Assembly: GCA_943787425.1 (NCBI GenBank)
Contig: CALSMJ010000001.1
Location: 1,463,342-1,527,341 of the forward strand
Source of the DNA: an uncultured Pseudomonadales bacterium
GTDB lineage: Bacteria; Pseudomonadota; Gammaproteobacteria; Pseudomonadales; Azotimanducaceae
Direction: 5' to 3'
DNA length: 64,000 nt
In this document: piece by piece, positions 45,821 through 58,400 of the stretch
Numbering within the stretch: the first letter of the stretch is position 1
How the letters are laid out: every line of letters starts with the position of its first letter
Program-made: the position numbers and the translations under genes
Notes under the pieces: model-generated
Told to the model about the DNA's origin: nothing
Database searches by the model: none
Seen by the model: the letters and a program-made list of their open reading frames with translations, nothing else

Positions 45821-48800
45821 CTAACGCCAATAAGATTCTGTCGATGACGACGCCAAGGCGATTACAAGCCGACCATTGAGGTTCAAGAACCAACCTTTGG
45901 ATTCATAATCCAAGGTCGTTAATCGATCATTGAAGTCGGTAAAGTTGTAGCCCACGCCGACCGCTATGTTGGGTCCTAATTGAAGATCCACCCCCAACAA
46001 AGTGCCCTGCTTGCGATCGCCAATTTCATCGATTTCGAGCTGGCGATATTCAACCAAGGCATCAAGCTTCCAAACCATGTGGTATCGCAATCTGCGCAAT
46101 CCATAAGGTTGTTGTTGCGTTGATGAAGTCGTCTTGATTACGGTCCAGCCGGAGGGCACTACGCTTTACCGCCAGCTTACCGCCCAACTTTAGTCGCGGG
46201 CTTGAGAGCTGATAGAGACCCTCGAGCGACAGACACCCGGCCTTTTTCATCGACGTAGAGCCCGCCCATTTGATTGCTTGGATCGACGTCATAGACGTAG
46301 GACACCATGGCTAAGAGATTGAGTTTGTTGTGATCAACCGGACGATAGGCCAGCCCAAGATCGACCTCAGCAAATCGCGCATCTATCAACGTCCGTCGAT
46401 TCTTCTGAGGCCTTTGGAGTAATCGGCCTTACCAACCACCACCCAATCGTTCGAGTAACGATACTGAAGTCTATTGGTGGAAACCCACTGATCACGATCG
46501 GCGCCTGCAGCAGAATCATCGACCCGAAACTCCAGTCGATTCACCAGGTTCACTCCGCTCGTCCCGATACCGAGAGGATAGACTGTAGGCCGATCGCTGA
46601 TCAGAACCGCCGCTCGCGCCGCGCGTCTCCCCCATTAAAACATCACCATCGATGGTCCAAGCATCGGTGAAGCGATATGAAAGCCCGTAGCTGTTACCCT
46701 CGACATTCCGCCGACCACGCTTGATCAAAGCGATGCTCACTATAGACACTCATACGGTCGGTGACTTCGGTTTTATGTCCCAGGGTTAAGCCGTCTCGCG
46801 TTACAAGGTCTCCACGCTCGGTGACATAATTTAAGTACGCCGCACTGTTGTCCCGATAGCGATAACCAAAACCCAATCCTTGCGCCATCATGTTCGCCAT
46901 CAGAAAACACTTCACCCGTCAGGGACGTTTTCTGAGTCGCACGATAGTCAAAGCCAACACCGACCAGGTCTTCCATCTGGGAGTTAATTGACTGCTCTAA
47001 AACGGATTGCGCATTCACGAAGGACGACAGACGTTCATTCACATCAAAAGACAACCTAACAGCCCAGCGTACTGCTGTTATCAATCTGACGCTGCAACAT
47101 CCTCTCGCTGCTTTAAGTACTCCCCCGCCAACCGGATTCTAGCCGATGCGCGCCAATCAAGTTGAACACCGCCATCGTTATAGCTTGCATCCGCGCCTCG
47201 CTCTTCATGATCGAGTCGCGCCCTCAGCGCGACTGAATCGGTGAGCGTTAATGCCGTTTCCACCCCGTAGGTCATAAGGTCCGCGCCGCCCGCTTGATTA
47301 AACGCAAGAGAATTGAAACCAGCATCTTGATCGCGATACCAAAAGCCCACCTGACCCGGTTTTACCGCGCCAATATCTTCTAAATCAATTTGAGCCGTGA
47401 CGCTGAGCGCTCTGACCCGACATTGTCGCGCCGGGTAAGGACATCGTCTGATACCCTAATCCGCCATCACTGGATTGGTTTAATGCGACATTCTGACCCG
47501 CTCGGGTTTCACTTTGTTCGATCACCAGATAGCTTCGCTCAGTTGCTTTGTAGGTGAGGTCAACGCCTTTGATCTCAAACTCTGCGCCGTCATCTGCCTC
47601 AGAAACATAAGTGCCTCCAACGGCGATATGATCTCCCAACCAGGTTTTGCCTCGGACCCCAGCCGTTACGTCCTCACCGCCTGAAAAGCCGGTCGTAATG
47701 TATTCATAATCTGCAATCAACACCACTTCATCGCCATCTAATGGGGCTTGTCGGATAATCGATAGTACCGACATATTCGCGGTACTCTGAAGTGGACGAC
47801 TCAGCATCACGCGACCCTGAAAGGGATCGATCTCGTAATCCTGGCCTTCAATCAGCTCAATCTGTTCACGCACGCGTTGAGACATTCGATCGCGTACTTC
47901 AACCATGAGCTTTGCGCTCCCCAGTACCAAATCAGAATGGCTCAAGTAATACAAACTACCGCCAGTTCCGATCAGTTCATCTCGCGCCGCTTTAGTATTG
48001 GGCTCGGAAACAAAGGTTTTAAACGTGTGCTGGTCTTCGTTAAGTTGGGTTTTATCACTTGACCGATAATCTAACTTGAAGCCGTAGAGAGACCGGTTGT
48101 AGGCGCTCAATTCCGTACCCGACATACCGGTATTGTAGTTACCCCAAAGCACCTTTGATCGATCCCAGTCCAAGCGGACATAGAATTTGCCTTGTGTGTC
48201 GACGTCGCGCGTCACCCTAGAATCATCACCATACACTGGGTAGAGCCGATCCGGATCAATCCGCTTAAAGAGCCTGCGTGGATCGTTGCGATCAATGTCT
48301 GAAAAGATCGTATCAACGTCGTCTTCACCGGTATCTAACTGCGCAGAGAGCAAATATTTTCCTTGAATCTGCCCTTTCAGATAAAACGCCAAACGACCAT
48401 CTACGTAGAGATCACCATCGTAATGCGCGTCCTGACTCAGCAGCTCAATGTTGCCCGACACGTCATGCTGACCGGTTGTGAAATCAGCGAGCCCGACCAT
48501 AAAGAAGTAATCCCCCTCAACTGTTACCGGTAATTCGCCTCGCCCCAGAACCGCGCCGGCAGCGTCTAACACCGAGACTGGCAAGGAATAGTCCCCTGGC
48601 GGTAACTGCCGACTCACCATCAACCGCCCCGTTTTTCCAACTGGATAGCGCGCATCACCCAACATCAGCGTAGCGCCCACCGGTAAGCTGGTTGCATGTA
48701 GGGTTACCAAATCTCCGGTTAGATTCAGATCCGATGACACTAAATGATTTTCGGACGCAACTTCTTCAAACCATGTCAGGTCGTCAAACGCAAAGGCTTC

Positions 48801-49471
48801 TGGTCCATTTTCAGCAGGCGGTTGCAGATCGATAATCCCACCGCGAACCGCGATTTCATCGCCCGCGACGTCAAGCAACGTCAGTGAATAGGCCAAGGTC
48901 GAACCCGGCTTTAGTTGGCCTTCTTGCAAGTTGCCCTGCCAAATAACAGGGGTGCCAATGGGCATCCCTTCCCCGGTTAACTCGGCAACAGGTTGCTTTC
49001 TTAAGCCATCACGGCCTTCAAAGAATTGTAGTGTCCAACTGGTTATTTGATCGGGGAAGTTTGTATCCATCCAAAACTCAGCGGGTTGCACTAACCCGCT
49101 ATCGGTAACCTGAAGATTCTCAGGTGCTCTGAAACAAACCGAGGACTCACTTGGCCAGGCTCCTTGCTGACCCAGATCGCACCTCTTTCGCCAATGCTTA
49201 GGCCTTCGGGACCGAGGGTGGCCGTTGGGTTCTGGTCCGCCTCACTGACATAGATCATAAGATCTTCACCGCTGCACAAGTCCGGACTCAAGCAAGTCAC
49301 CTCTGAGTCTGCAAAAGCCGGCGGGACCAGCGCATTGACCGCCAGCAAAACCCAGCGCGTGAACCACTTGGATAACCCACTAACCGCCTGGTTTTCTGCT
49401 TTAGCACTGGCGATGGTTACCTTCTGCAACTGAACCTCGCTCAGACCCTCGAGACCATGGAAATAAGCCAT
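45821..49471 (-). pseudogene. Outer-membrane beta-barrel partner of the giant surface protein, many frameshifts
   Basis: One gene read in pieces. 49091-49471 starts at an ATG 2 bases after the stop of the giant DUF11/OmpA gene and includes a hydrophobic signal-like segment (WVLLAVNALVPPAFA). 47385-49091 (about 568 codons) carries the soluble Ig-like and linker part (GDYFFMVGLADFTTGQHDVSG, YLKGQIQGKYLLSAQLDTGED, YPVYGDDSRVTRDVDTQGKFYVR) and the start of the barrel. Below 47385 the barrel continues in at least seven small frame pieces (47081-47350, 46773-47084, 46694-46915, 46516-46749, 46177-46389, 46062-46292, 45821-46159) full of alternating hydrophobic strands. Breaks crowd in the last 1.6 kb. 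The protein would sit in the outer membrane next to the giant protein. Decay or local sequence error cannot be told apart here. Confidence 0.8.
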
Positions 49472-49473
49472 TA

Positions 49474-52400
49474 TTAACGCCCGACGACTGACGAACTCCG
49501 GACCGCTGGAATCAGCAGCGTTACATTCAGCATCGCCGGATCAGTTAAAGCATCTTTAATGCCGTCAAACACCGGAAACGCAATTGGACGAAGCGCATGT
49601 CCATCGAAATAGCGACTTCCCATTCTGATCTCGGCGCTTTTGCCGGTCGCGGTCATGATCTGAGATGTTTTCGTGACATCATAGGCAATTCGAATTTCAA
49701 CACGTCGATTCAGGGCCATCCCTGCCGCCGAGTCGTTACTCGCAGCCGGCCTTTGATCACCGTATCCTTGGGTAACAAACTGATCGATCGTGAGCCCGAG
49801 CGCCTCGCTGAGGAAGGTCGCGACTGCCGTTGCCCGCGCGGCGGACAACCCGAGATTGTCACCATAACGCGCAGCGCCCGCGCTCGAGAGCGCTTGGTTA
49901 TCGGTATGACCCTCAAGCACAATTCGGAGATTCGCGGCGCCTTGTAATTGTTTAAGTGCGCCTTTGAGTTGCTGGACGTACTGATCACTGATCTGAAACT
50001 GACCCGAGGCAAACCGCACGGGATCCAAGATCCGCTCAATCGTCGTTTTCGTCACTTTTTGCGTCTTGAACGACTGCGGGCGAACAGGCTCAACCTCCGG
50101 CAGCTTCACGCCAAAGTCAAACTGGTTCATCAACCCACCAGTAATTCTTAAAACGCGCGGGTTCTCGGTTGTGAAGCGACTACCCGGCGGCAGCGAGGCT
50201 GGATCAACCTTTAGGATCGCGTTGCGCCCTCGGCTGTTTTTTCCAGGATCGATACCCGGCAAACTAAATCGACCATGCCGGTCGGTTGTAATCCACTCAC
50301 CGCCAACGGTCGCAATACGAACCCCGGCTAGACCTATTTCATCGTCGTCTTGGGTGCCATTTTCATTTTGATCCGCGAACACTTTGCCAATAAAGGCGGT
50401 TAGATCAAACAGCGGGTCCGCGACCACTTCGATCTCTGCCATGGCTTGGTTGCCCACCACTCGGCCATCGAGTTCTGGCAGCACGACGTTACGATGAATA
50501 CCCCGCGTGACACCCGAGCCAACTCGAAGCACGTAGCTTACCTTGACCACTTCTCTCGGCATTAGATCCACGCCGTCAAAGCGGACGGGTCGGTTGCCGG
50601 TCCAAGTCAAGGTCTCAACCCGATCATCGGTGGTATCCAGCTGGCCATCGGCACCCGCACGATGGAGTCGAACGCTGCCTTCTGCCAAAGCAAATCCCGC
50701 TGCTTGGGTGTCAATAACCTCGATATCCTCGAGCGCGTATTGGGTTAAATTTTCAACTCGGACCGTGTAGGGCGCAAGCTCACCGATCATAACGGTGTCT
50801 TTAACCGAGGCCTTGGTCAGCAAAACCAATCCGTCCAGGGGAGGATCCAACGGAATGTGATTGTTTAATACTTCCGTTGACGTCTCCGAAATCACCAAGT
50901 TCAGATAATAAGGTTGTAGCCCGTTTGCCACCTCTGGAACCACTGCACCGCTCACCTCACAACGCTCTGTGTTGGGATCGGTATCGACATTTTCGCTGCC
51001 CGCCGTACACCCGCTTGTTTGAAGCGTTAGGGCATCACTTTCTGGTCGTTTCAAGGTTGAAAGTTTGTAGTCCGCGGGCAAATTATTTTCGTCAATGACA
51101 ATTTGATACGTGGTCGCAGATTGCGGGCATTCCGGTGCCGCGCCAAGGTCCAGGCTAAACTCGTAAGCACCCGGTGACAGACCGAGCGCGCTGGGCACCG
51201 AATCTGAACCAGTGACCTGCCCCTGCTGCGCGGGGACGGCCAAGCAGACCTCGGGCAAGAGGTTGCCAGCGGCATCAGCAATGCTAATGGTAATGCCACC
51301 AATCGCCTCCCCAGTCACACTGTCGTAGAGGGTCCCTCTTGGGTCGAGCACAAACGCCTCAACATTTAAAATCTGTAGCGGCCGACCAGTTCCAGCCGAT
51401 TTACCGACTAAAACCCCTTCCGGGCTGACAAATTCAAATCGGAAGCTTCCCGGTACAGCCGATGGGATGCTGTAGTAACCGTTCTCATCAGACGTCGCAA
51501 CGACCGGCTGGCCTTGCTCATTCAAGAGCGCTTTGCCAAGACGAACCGACGCGGCTTTTTGAGCACGACTGCCTGAGGCGTCATCCGCAGTCAGGACATT
51601 CACCGTCCAACCCTCAAGCGGAGGATCTGTTTCCGAGCATTCGCCATCCCCATCGCCATCTCGACAAAGAACCCCTTGAATGGCCGTTGGGAACAAGACG
51701 GCAGTGGGCACATTTTCGCCAGGTTCATTCGGATCGAAATCACCATCCCCATCAATCTGGGACAGGACTTCGTCAAAACCCAAATCTTCCAGCGCAATAT
51801 CACTCACATCTTGCGATAAGTCGCTGATGGTTCGACCAGAATCTGGATCCGTACCATTTGCAACAATTTGGGTCTCGAACGTTTGTCGTTGCAGTTCCTG
51901 TATCGCTGTTGTGTTGGTGTAATCAATCTTGATCTCAAGCGCATAACTTACCCGGATCGCTTCGCCGAGCTCGAGATCCACCTTAGACGCATCGACCAAC
52001 TCGAGATCTGTTACACCATCAAAGTTCGGGTTCGCTGCACCCTCGATCACCCTTTTACTGCGTCGGCCCGCGCCAAATTTAGGTTTCTGAGAGACTCCGC
52101 TCGGAGCGGTTTCCTCGGAACCCAATTTTTCAACAATGATCGACCCCGCGACCACCGAGAGCGGTTTATCTGAATCCGCAGCCAAAGTTGGGAAAGTGCT
52201 GGCCAATGAATTGACCACCTCAACGGATTGCAACGCCGTATTGCCGAGGTTTGCGACCTCGACCTGAAAGGATGCGCCGTAGGTCAGCTTGCGATCTTCC
52301 AGGTTCTGAGTGACGTCACCCGCGTCGATTAATTGTACTGAACTACCGTCTTCGGTTTTATTTGCTTTTGCAACCACACCAATAATGGGTTGCGAGACAA

Positions 52401-55400
52401 TCTTGAGCGGCGTTGGATCGCTGTCATCGGATGGACCATCACCCTCCGCATCTGCCGCACCGCCGTTGTCGGACACATCACTCAACTGGGCGCCGGTTTC
52501 ATCCGTCGCTTCACCCACAGCGGAAAGCGCAAAGGATTCATCGATTGTTCCGGCAGGAAGCTTAAATGCCACGACTAACTGAATCGTACCGCTGTCGCCT
52601 ATCGCCAAAACATCCGTTGCATTCAACAGATCAATCGGGTCATCAATACCAACAATTAATACTCTCTCGACCAGGTCATTGTTGACACCCGATAGGTCGC
52701 CCGACGCCGAAAGGCTACGAATCACGACCTCTGTACCATCTGGTAAACCCTCGACACCACCCAGCAACTGTTGAACAGCAACCTTCTCAAGCGCTGTGTT
52801 GCCTGCGTTTTCAACTTTAATGGTTAGCGTCGTCACGCAGGGTGAGGCCTCACAACGATCCGCTGGGTTAGCCGCCGGCGCGGTTTCTCTTGGCGGCGAT
52901 GCCGACTGTGCGATGCCGAGCACACCGACCGGCTCAATGGAGATTTCAGTCGCTCTATCCTGACCATTGGCCACGTCGTCCGCAGAATCATCACTGACCG
53001 AGCCTGCGGGTGAGTCTGCAGTGACCTGAGCATCGAGGTTGAAATTCGTGTCATTGCCAGGCGTAAAGGTTACCGGGACCCGAATGAGCACGGCATCACC
53101 AACACTCAGATTACTGGTGATCCCATCGCCTTCATCGGCATCAAGCAAGCTGGTGTCACCCTCACCGTCGAAACCATCATTGAGCACCACGCTCGGGTTA
53201 TCCCTGGAAATGTCCCCCGAAATTTCATAGCCGTCTGGAAACATTTCAGCCAAATCGGCCAATAGATCAATATTAGAAAGCGATAGATTTCCGGTATTCG
53301 TTACCAAAAGCACCAGCTCGGTGGCATAGGTGCCGTCTCCATTTGGTACTGGCACAGACGCTTTGAGATCAACGTCTACCTCTGCCCGCAGCTTCATTTC
53401 AATAACGTTGGGTTCATCCTCCTCAATGTTGTTGTTCTTGTTGACGTCCGGTTCCGGTCCAGCGGTGGACACATCAGTAATCGGAATGCGGGCGCTTGGG
53501 TTGTCCGGATCAGCACTTTTTGCAGCAATAAACGCAGAATGCGTGTAGCGCTCGACACCCGGCGTCGGCGTGACCTCGACTACGATTTTGACCACTGCAT
53601 CAGATTGCGAAAACAATCGGCTCGCGGTTGCGTCATCGCAATCTGAAATCAGCAAATTGGTATTGGTCACACCATCGTAGCTTGGGTTCGGTTTGAGCGT
53701 GCCAGTGGCTGCAGGCGAGGTTACCGATACCACGTTGCCTTCACCAAAGGTCTCCGTTAAATCGTCTTCTAAGCGCACATCACAAACGTCAACAATGCCA
53801 ATGTTTTCGAGCACAAAGGACATCGGCATGGTGTAGTTGCCATTTTGTTTTGGCACTGGCTTTCCGATCTCTACCGCCAATCCCACAACCGGCAGGATCA
53901 ATACGCTGAATTCATCATCCTCGTCCTGATCACCATCATCGTTACCTGGGATAGAGTCAGGGTCTTGAGACAAGCTCTCGGTAACTTCTGCGGTGTTCCG
54001 GAATTCGCCGGTGAACAGCACTTTTGCTGCGATATTAAGGCTTACGGTTTGACCCAAATCAATTCGGCCGATGGTCCAATCCCCAGTCACGGGATCATAG
54101 GCGCCACCACCATTATCAGAAAGATAGGCATACCGACTACTGAGCTTGTCTCTGACCACCACGCCCAGTGCGGGTCCTGTTGGGGTCTCAATTACCTCGT
54201 TGGTTACAGAGACCGTAAACGTCACCTCATCCCCCGGCGATAAGGTCGTACTTTCATCCTTATCTAACGTAAGCAAGACTTCCTTCTTCAAGGACAGATC
54301 CGCCAGGGCAATAGCAACGTCAGTCTCTAACGCAACTTGCCGTGGTCCGGGCACTTCTTTCGTCGTGCCTTCAGCTTGATTGAGAATCTTTCCAGCATTC
54401 TGATCATCGGCTGTCACAACATAGGTTCCCACCAGTTCACACGACTGGCCAGGTAATAACGTGTTGCAGGTTTTTGAAGCTGGCGAGATCGTCGAGTCTG
54501 TGACCACAGCTTCGGTGAGCGTTGTATTGCCGTCGTTTAACAAGGTAACGGCATACGTGAGTTCATCGCCAATGGTGATGGTCTCGGATCCATCCTTATC
54601 GTTGTGCTTGGTCAGCGCCTTAGACAAGGTCGGCTTACTATTTTGATCCAAGGACACGGTTTCTTCTACCAATAAATCTTTGCTCAAGTTGTCTGCGCCC
54701 GCGGTTGCGACGTTGTCTACCACCCCTGCATCAATATCCGCCTGACTCAAGCTTATTGTGCCCGTCAACAAGCAGGTTGCACCCGGCACCAGGGTCTCAC
54801 ACGACTTGGATTCAGGCGTCAATTTAGGATCTTTGATCACCACATTCAGCAGGGTGACATTACCTGTGTTGGTTGCTTTCACGTCATAATTGAGCAAATC
54901 GCCAACCGAAACGGCACCGTCCCCATCGACATCTGTGCGATCTAACGCATCTTTAACCAATTCTAATGAAGGCTTCTGAGGAATCGGCGTCGCCAACGTT
55001 ACAAGACGGCCTTCCGGCACCTCTTTCATTGTGGCTTCAGCCTTGTTCACAAAGGCGCCCGTATCGATATCGGCCTGAATAACTTTATACGTTCCCTTCA
55101 ACGTGCAGCGCGCACCTGGGGCCACTTTTAGGCACGACTGAGAAGAAGGAGAAATCTTGTCATCCTTCACATTGACCTGCGTTAAGGTGATGTCCCCGTC
55201 GTTCAAGACCGTTACTTCAAACGAAAGAATATCGCCCACTGAGATCTCGCCGTCCTCGTCCTTATCGAGATGCGCCGAGAGCGTTTTACTCAGTGTGGGT
55301 TTGTTGTTCTGCACAAGACCTGTCGTGAGTACCGCCTTTTTTGGAAGCGGTGTTTGATCGGATGTTACGGTTGCTTCGTTGGTAATCTGCCCAACATCCT

Positions 55401-58400
55401 TATCCCCTTGGGTCACCGTGTAACTTCCAGTCAATACACAAGTTTTTCCAGGCGCAACCGCGTCACACACTTGCTCAGACGGCGTAATCTTGGAATCCTT
55501 GATCGTCACGGCAGTCAGCGTCTGATTTCCGGTATTGGTCACAACAATTGCAAAAGCCATTGCATCGCCTACGCCGTAATCACCATCCTTCTCCGCAGCT
55601 AACCGCTTCTCAATCGTAATTGCCGGCTTTTGTGCCACTTCTGTTTTCAATGTGGTCTTGGTCGCACCCTCGATTTCATCGCTGACCACTTGCGCGTTAT
55701 TAACAATTTCGCCCTCATCAACATCGGCCTGCGTGACTTTATAAATCCCAGTTAATGCACAAGTACCTCCGGGAATCACCGTCGCACAGGTCGCACTCGT
55801 TGGGTTGAGTTTGGTATCCGTCACCACCATGTTGCTGAGCGATGAATTGCCGCTGTTAGCGACCAGGACAGAATAGGTCAGGGTGTCTCCGACAGAGATA
55901 TCTTGACTCTTATCCTCATCCGCGTTGTTGGCAACACGCTTGCTTATCGTCTGAGCGGGCAGGCGGTCAAGGGCGGTCTTGGTTGGATCCTTCGTTGGAT
56001 CGTTGTCACCGTCCTCGTCTTGGGTTTCGTCCCCATTGTCAGAGTCGTCTTTGACCTCGGCGCCCGACGGGTCCTTACCAGCGGCGATAACAGCATTGCT
56101 GACACCCCCCGCATCAATCGCCGCCTGCGTGATCGCGTAGGTCGCCGTATAGGTCGCCATCTCACCCGGCACCAACGTCTTCTCGGCAGACGCGCCCGAG
56201 TTCTTCACAAAGCTCGGACCCGTCGTCAACGCCAACTCCCCGCCCTGCGCATCCGTAAACGTATCCGTCAGAACAAGGTCCTTAACCGTCACGTTCCCCG
56301 TGTTCTTGATTTCAATCGTGTAGGTGATCACATCACCTACACTCGAGCCCGTGCTGGACGCCGTCTTCGTGACCGTTAACTTAGGCGCTGCAACCAGCGG
56401 CGTCTCGGTTGGGTCATTGGTCGGGTCTTCATCCGTATCCCCAGGGCTGTCTTCAGCCTCATCCCCATTGTCCGAGGTGTCCTCAACCTTTGTGCCAAGC
56501 GGATCCGTACCCGCGACCAGCGCCACGTTCTTAACGCCCCCTGCATCAATCGCCGCCTGCGTGATCGCGTAGGTCGCCGTATAGGTCGCCATCTCACCCG
56601 GCACCAACGTCTTCTCGGCAGACGCGCCCGAGTTCTTCACAAAGCTCGGACCCGTCGTCAACGCCAACTCCCCGCCCTGCGCATCCGTAAACGTATCCGT
56701 CAGAACAAGGTCCTTAACCGTCACGTTCCCCGTGTTCTTGATTTCAATCGTGTAGGTGATCACATCACCTACACTCGAGCCCGTGCTGGACGCCGTCTTC
56801 GTGACCATTAACTTAGGCGCTGCAACCAGCGGCGTCTCGGTTGGGTCATTGGTCGGGTCTTCATCCGTATCTCCTGGGCTGTCTTCAGCCTCATCCCCAT
56901 TGTCCGAGGTGTCCTCAACCTTTGTGCCAAGCGGATCCGTACCCGCGACCAGCGCCACGTTCTTAACGCCCCCTGCATCAATCGCCGCCTGCGTGATCGC
57001 GTAGGTCGCCGTATAGGTCGCCATCTCACCCGGCACCAACGTCTTCTCGGCAGACGCGCCCGAGTTCTTCACAAAGCTCGGACCCGTCGTCAACGCCAAC
57101 TCCCCGCCCTGCGCATCCGTAAACGTATCCGTCAGAACAAGGTCCTTAACCGTCACGTTCCCCGTGTTCTTGATTTCAATCGTGTAGGTGATCACATCAC
57201 CTACACTCGAGCCCGTGCTGGACGCCGTCTTCGTGACCGTTAACTTAGGCGCTGCAACCAGCGGCGTCTCGGTTGGGTCATTGGTCGGGTCTTCATCCGT
57301 ATCCCCAGGGCTGTCTTCAGCCTCATCCCCATTGTCCGAGGTGTCCTCAACCTTTGTGCCAAGCGGATCCGTACCCGCGACCAGCGCCACGTTCTTAACG
57401 CCCCCTGCATCAATCGCCGCCTGCGTGATCGCGTAGGTCGCCGTATAGGTCGCCATCTCACCCGGCACCAACGTCTTCTCGGCAGACGCGCCCGAGTTCT
57501 TCACAAAGCTCGGACCCGTCGTCAACGCCAACTCCCCGCCCTGCGCATCCGTAAACGTATCCGTCAGAACAAGGTCCTTAACCGTCACGTTCCCCGTGTT
57601 CTTGATTTCAATCGTGTAGGTGATCACATCACCTACACTCGAGCCCGTGCTGGACGCCGTCTTCGTGACCGTTAACTTAGGCGCTGCAACCAGCGGCGTC
57701 TCGGTTGGGTCATTGGTCGGGTCTTCATCCGTATCTCCTGGGCTGTCTTCAGCCTCATCCCCATTGTCCGAGGTGTCCTCAACCTTTGTGCCAAGCGGAT
57801 CCGTACCCGCGACCAGCGCCACGTTCTTAACGCCCCCTGCATCAATCGCCGCCTGCGTGATCGCGTAGGTCGCCGTATAGGTCGCCATCTCACCCGGCAC
57901 CAACGTCTTCTCGGCAGACGCGCCCGAGTTCTTCACAAAGCTCGGACCCGTCGTCAACGCCAAGGCCCCGCCCTGCGCATCCGTAAACGTATCCGTCAGA
58001 ACAAGGTCCTTAACCGTCACGTTCCCCGTGTTCTTGATTTCAATCGTGTAGGTGATCACATCACCTACACTCGAGCCCGTGCTGGACGCCGTCTTTACCA
58101 CGACCAGTTTACTCGATTGGGTAATGGCCTCTTCATTAGAAGCCTGCCGGGTCAAGGTCGTCCCTGCTGGATTCTTGCTCGTCGACTCAGCGTTATTCGT
58201 CACCTTGCCCGCATCAACATCTGCTTGGGTGACCTTATAGGTGCCCGTCAAGACACAGGTCCCATTCACTGCAACCGATGAACAGCTCTTACTGCTCGGA
58301 CTGATCTTGTCATCCGTGATCGTCGTGTCCGTCAGCGTCACATCACCATCGTTCAACAACGTCACCGTGTACGTCAGCGTGTCGCCAACCGTGATCGTCG

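Noticed and set aside
49089..49093. TAGTG stop/start overlap as true translational coupling in the barrel gene
   Set aside because: The upstream piece has the only signal sequence and the downstream piece would have none, so a frameshift in one gene is the simpler reading.
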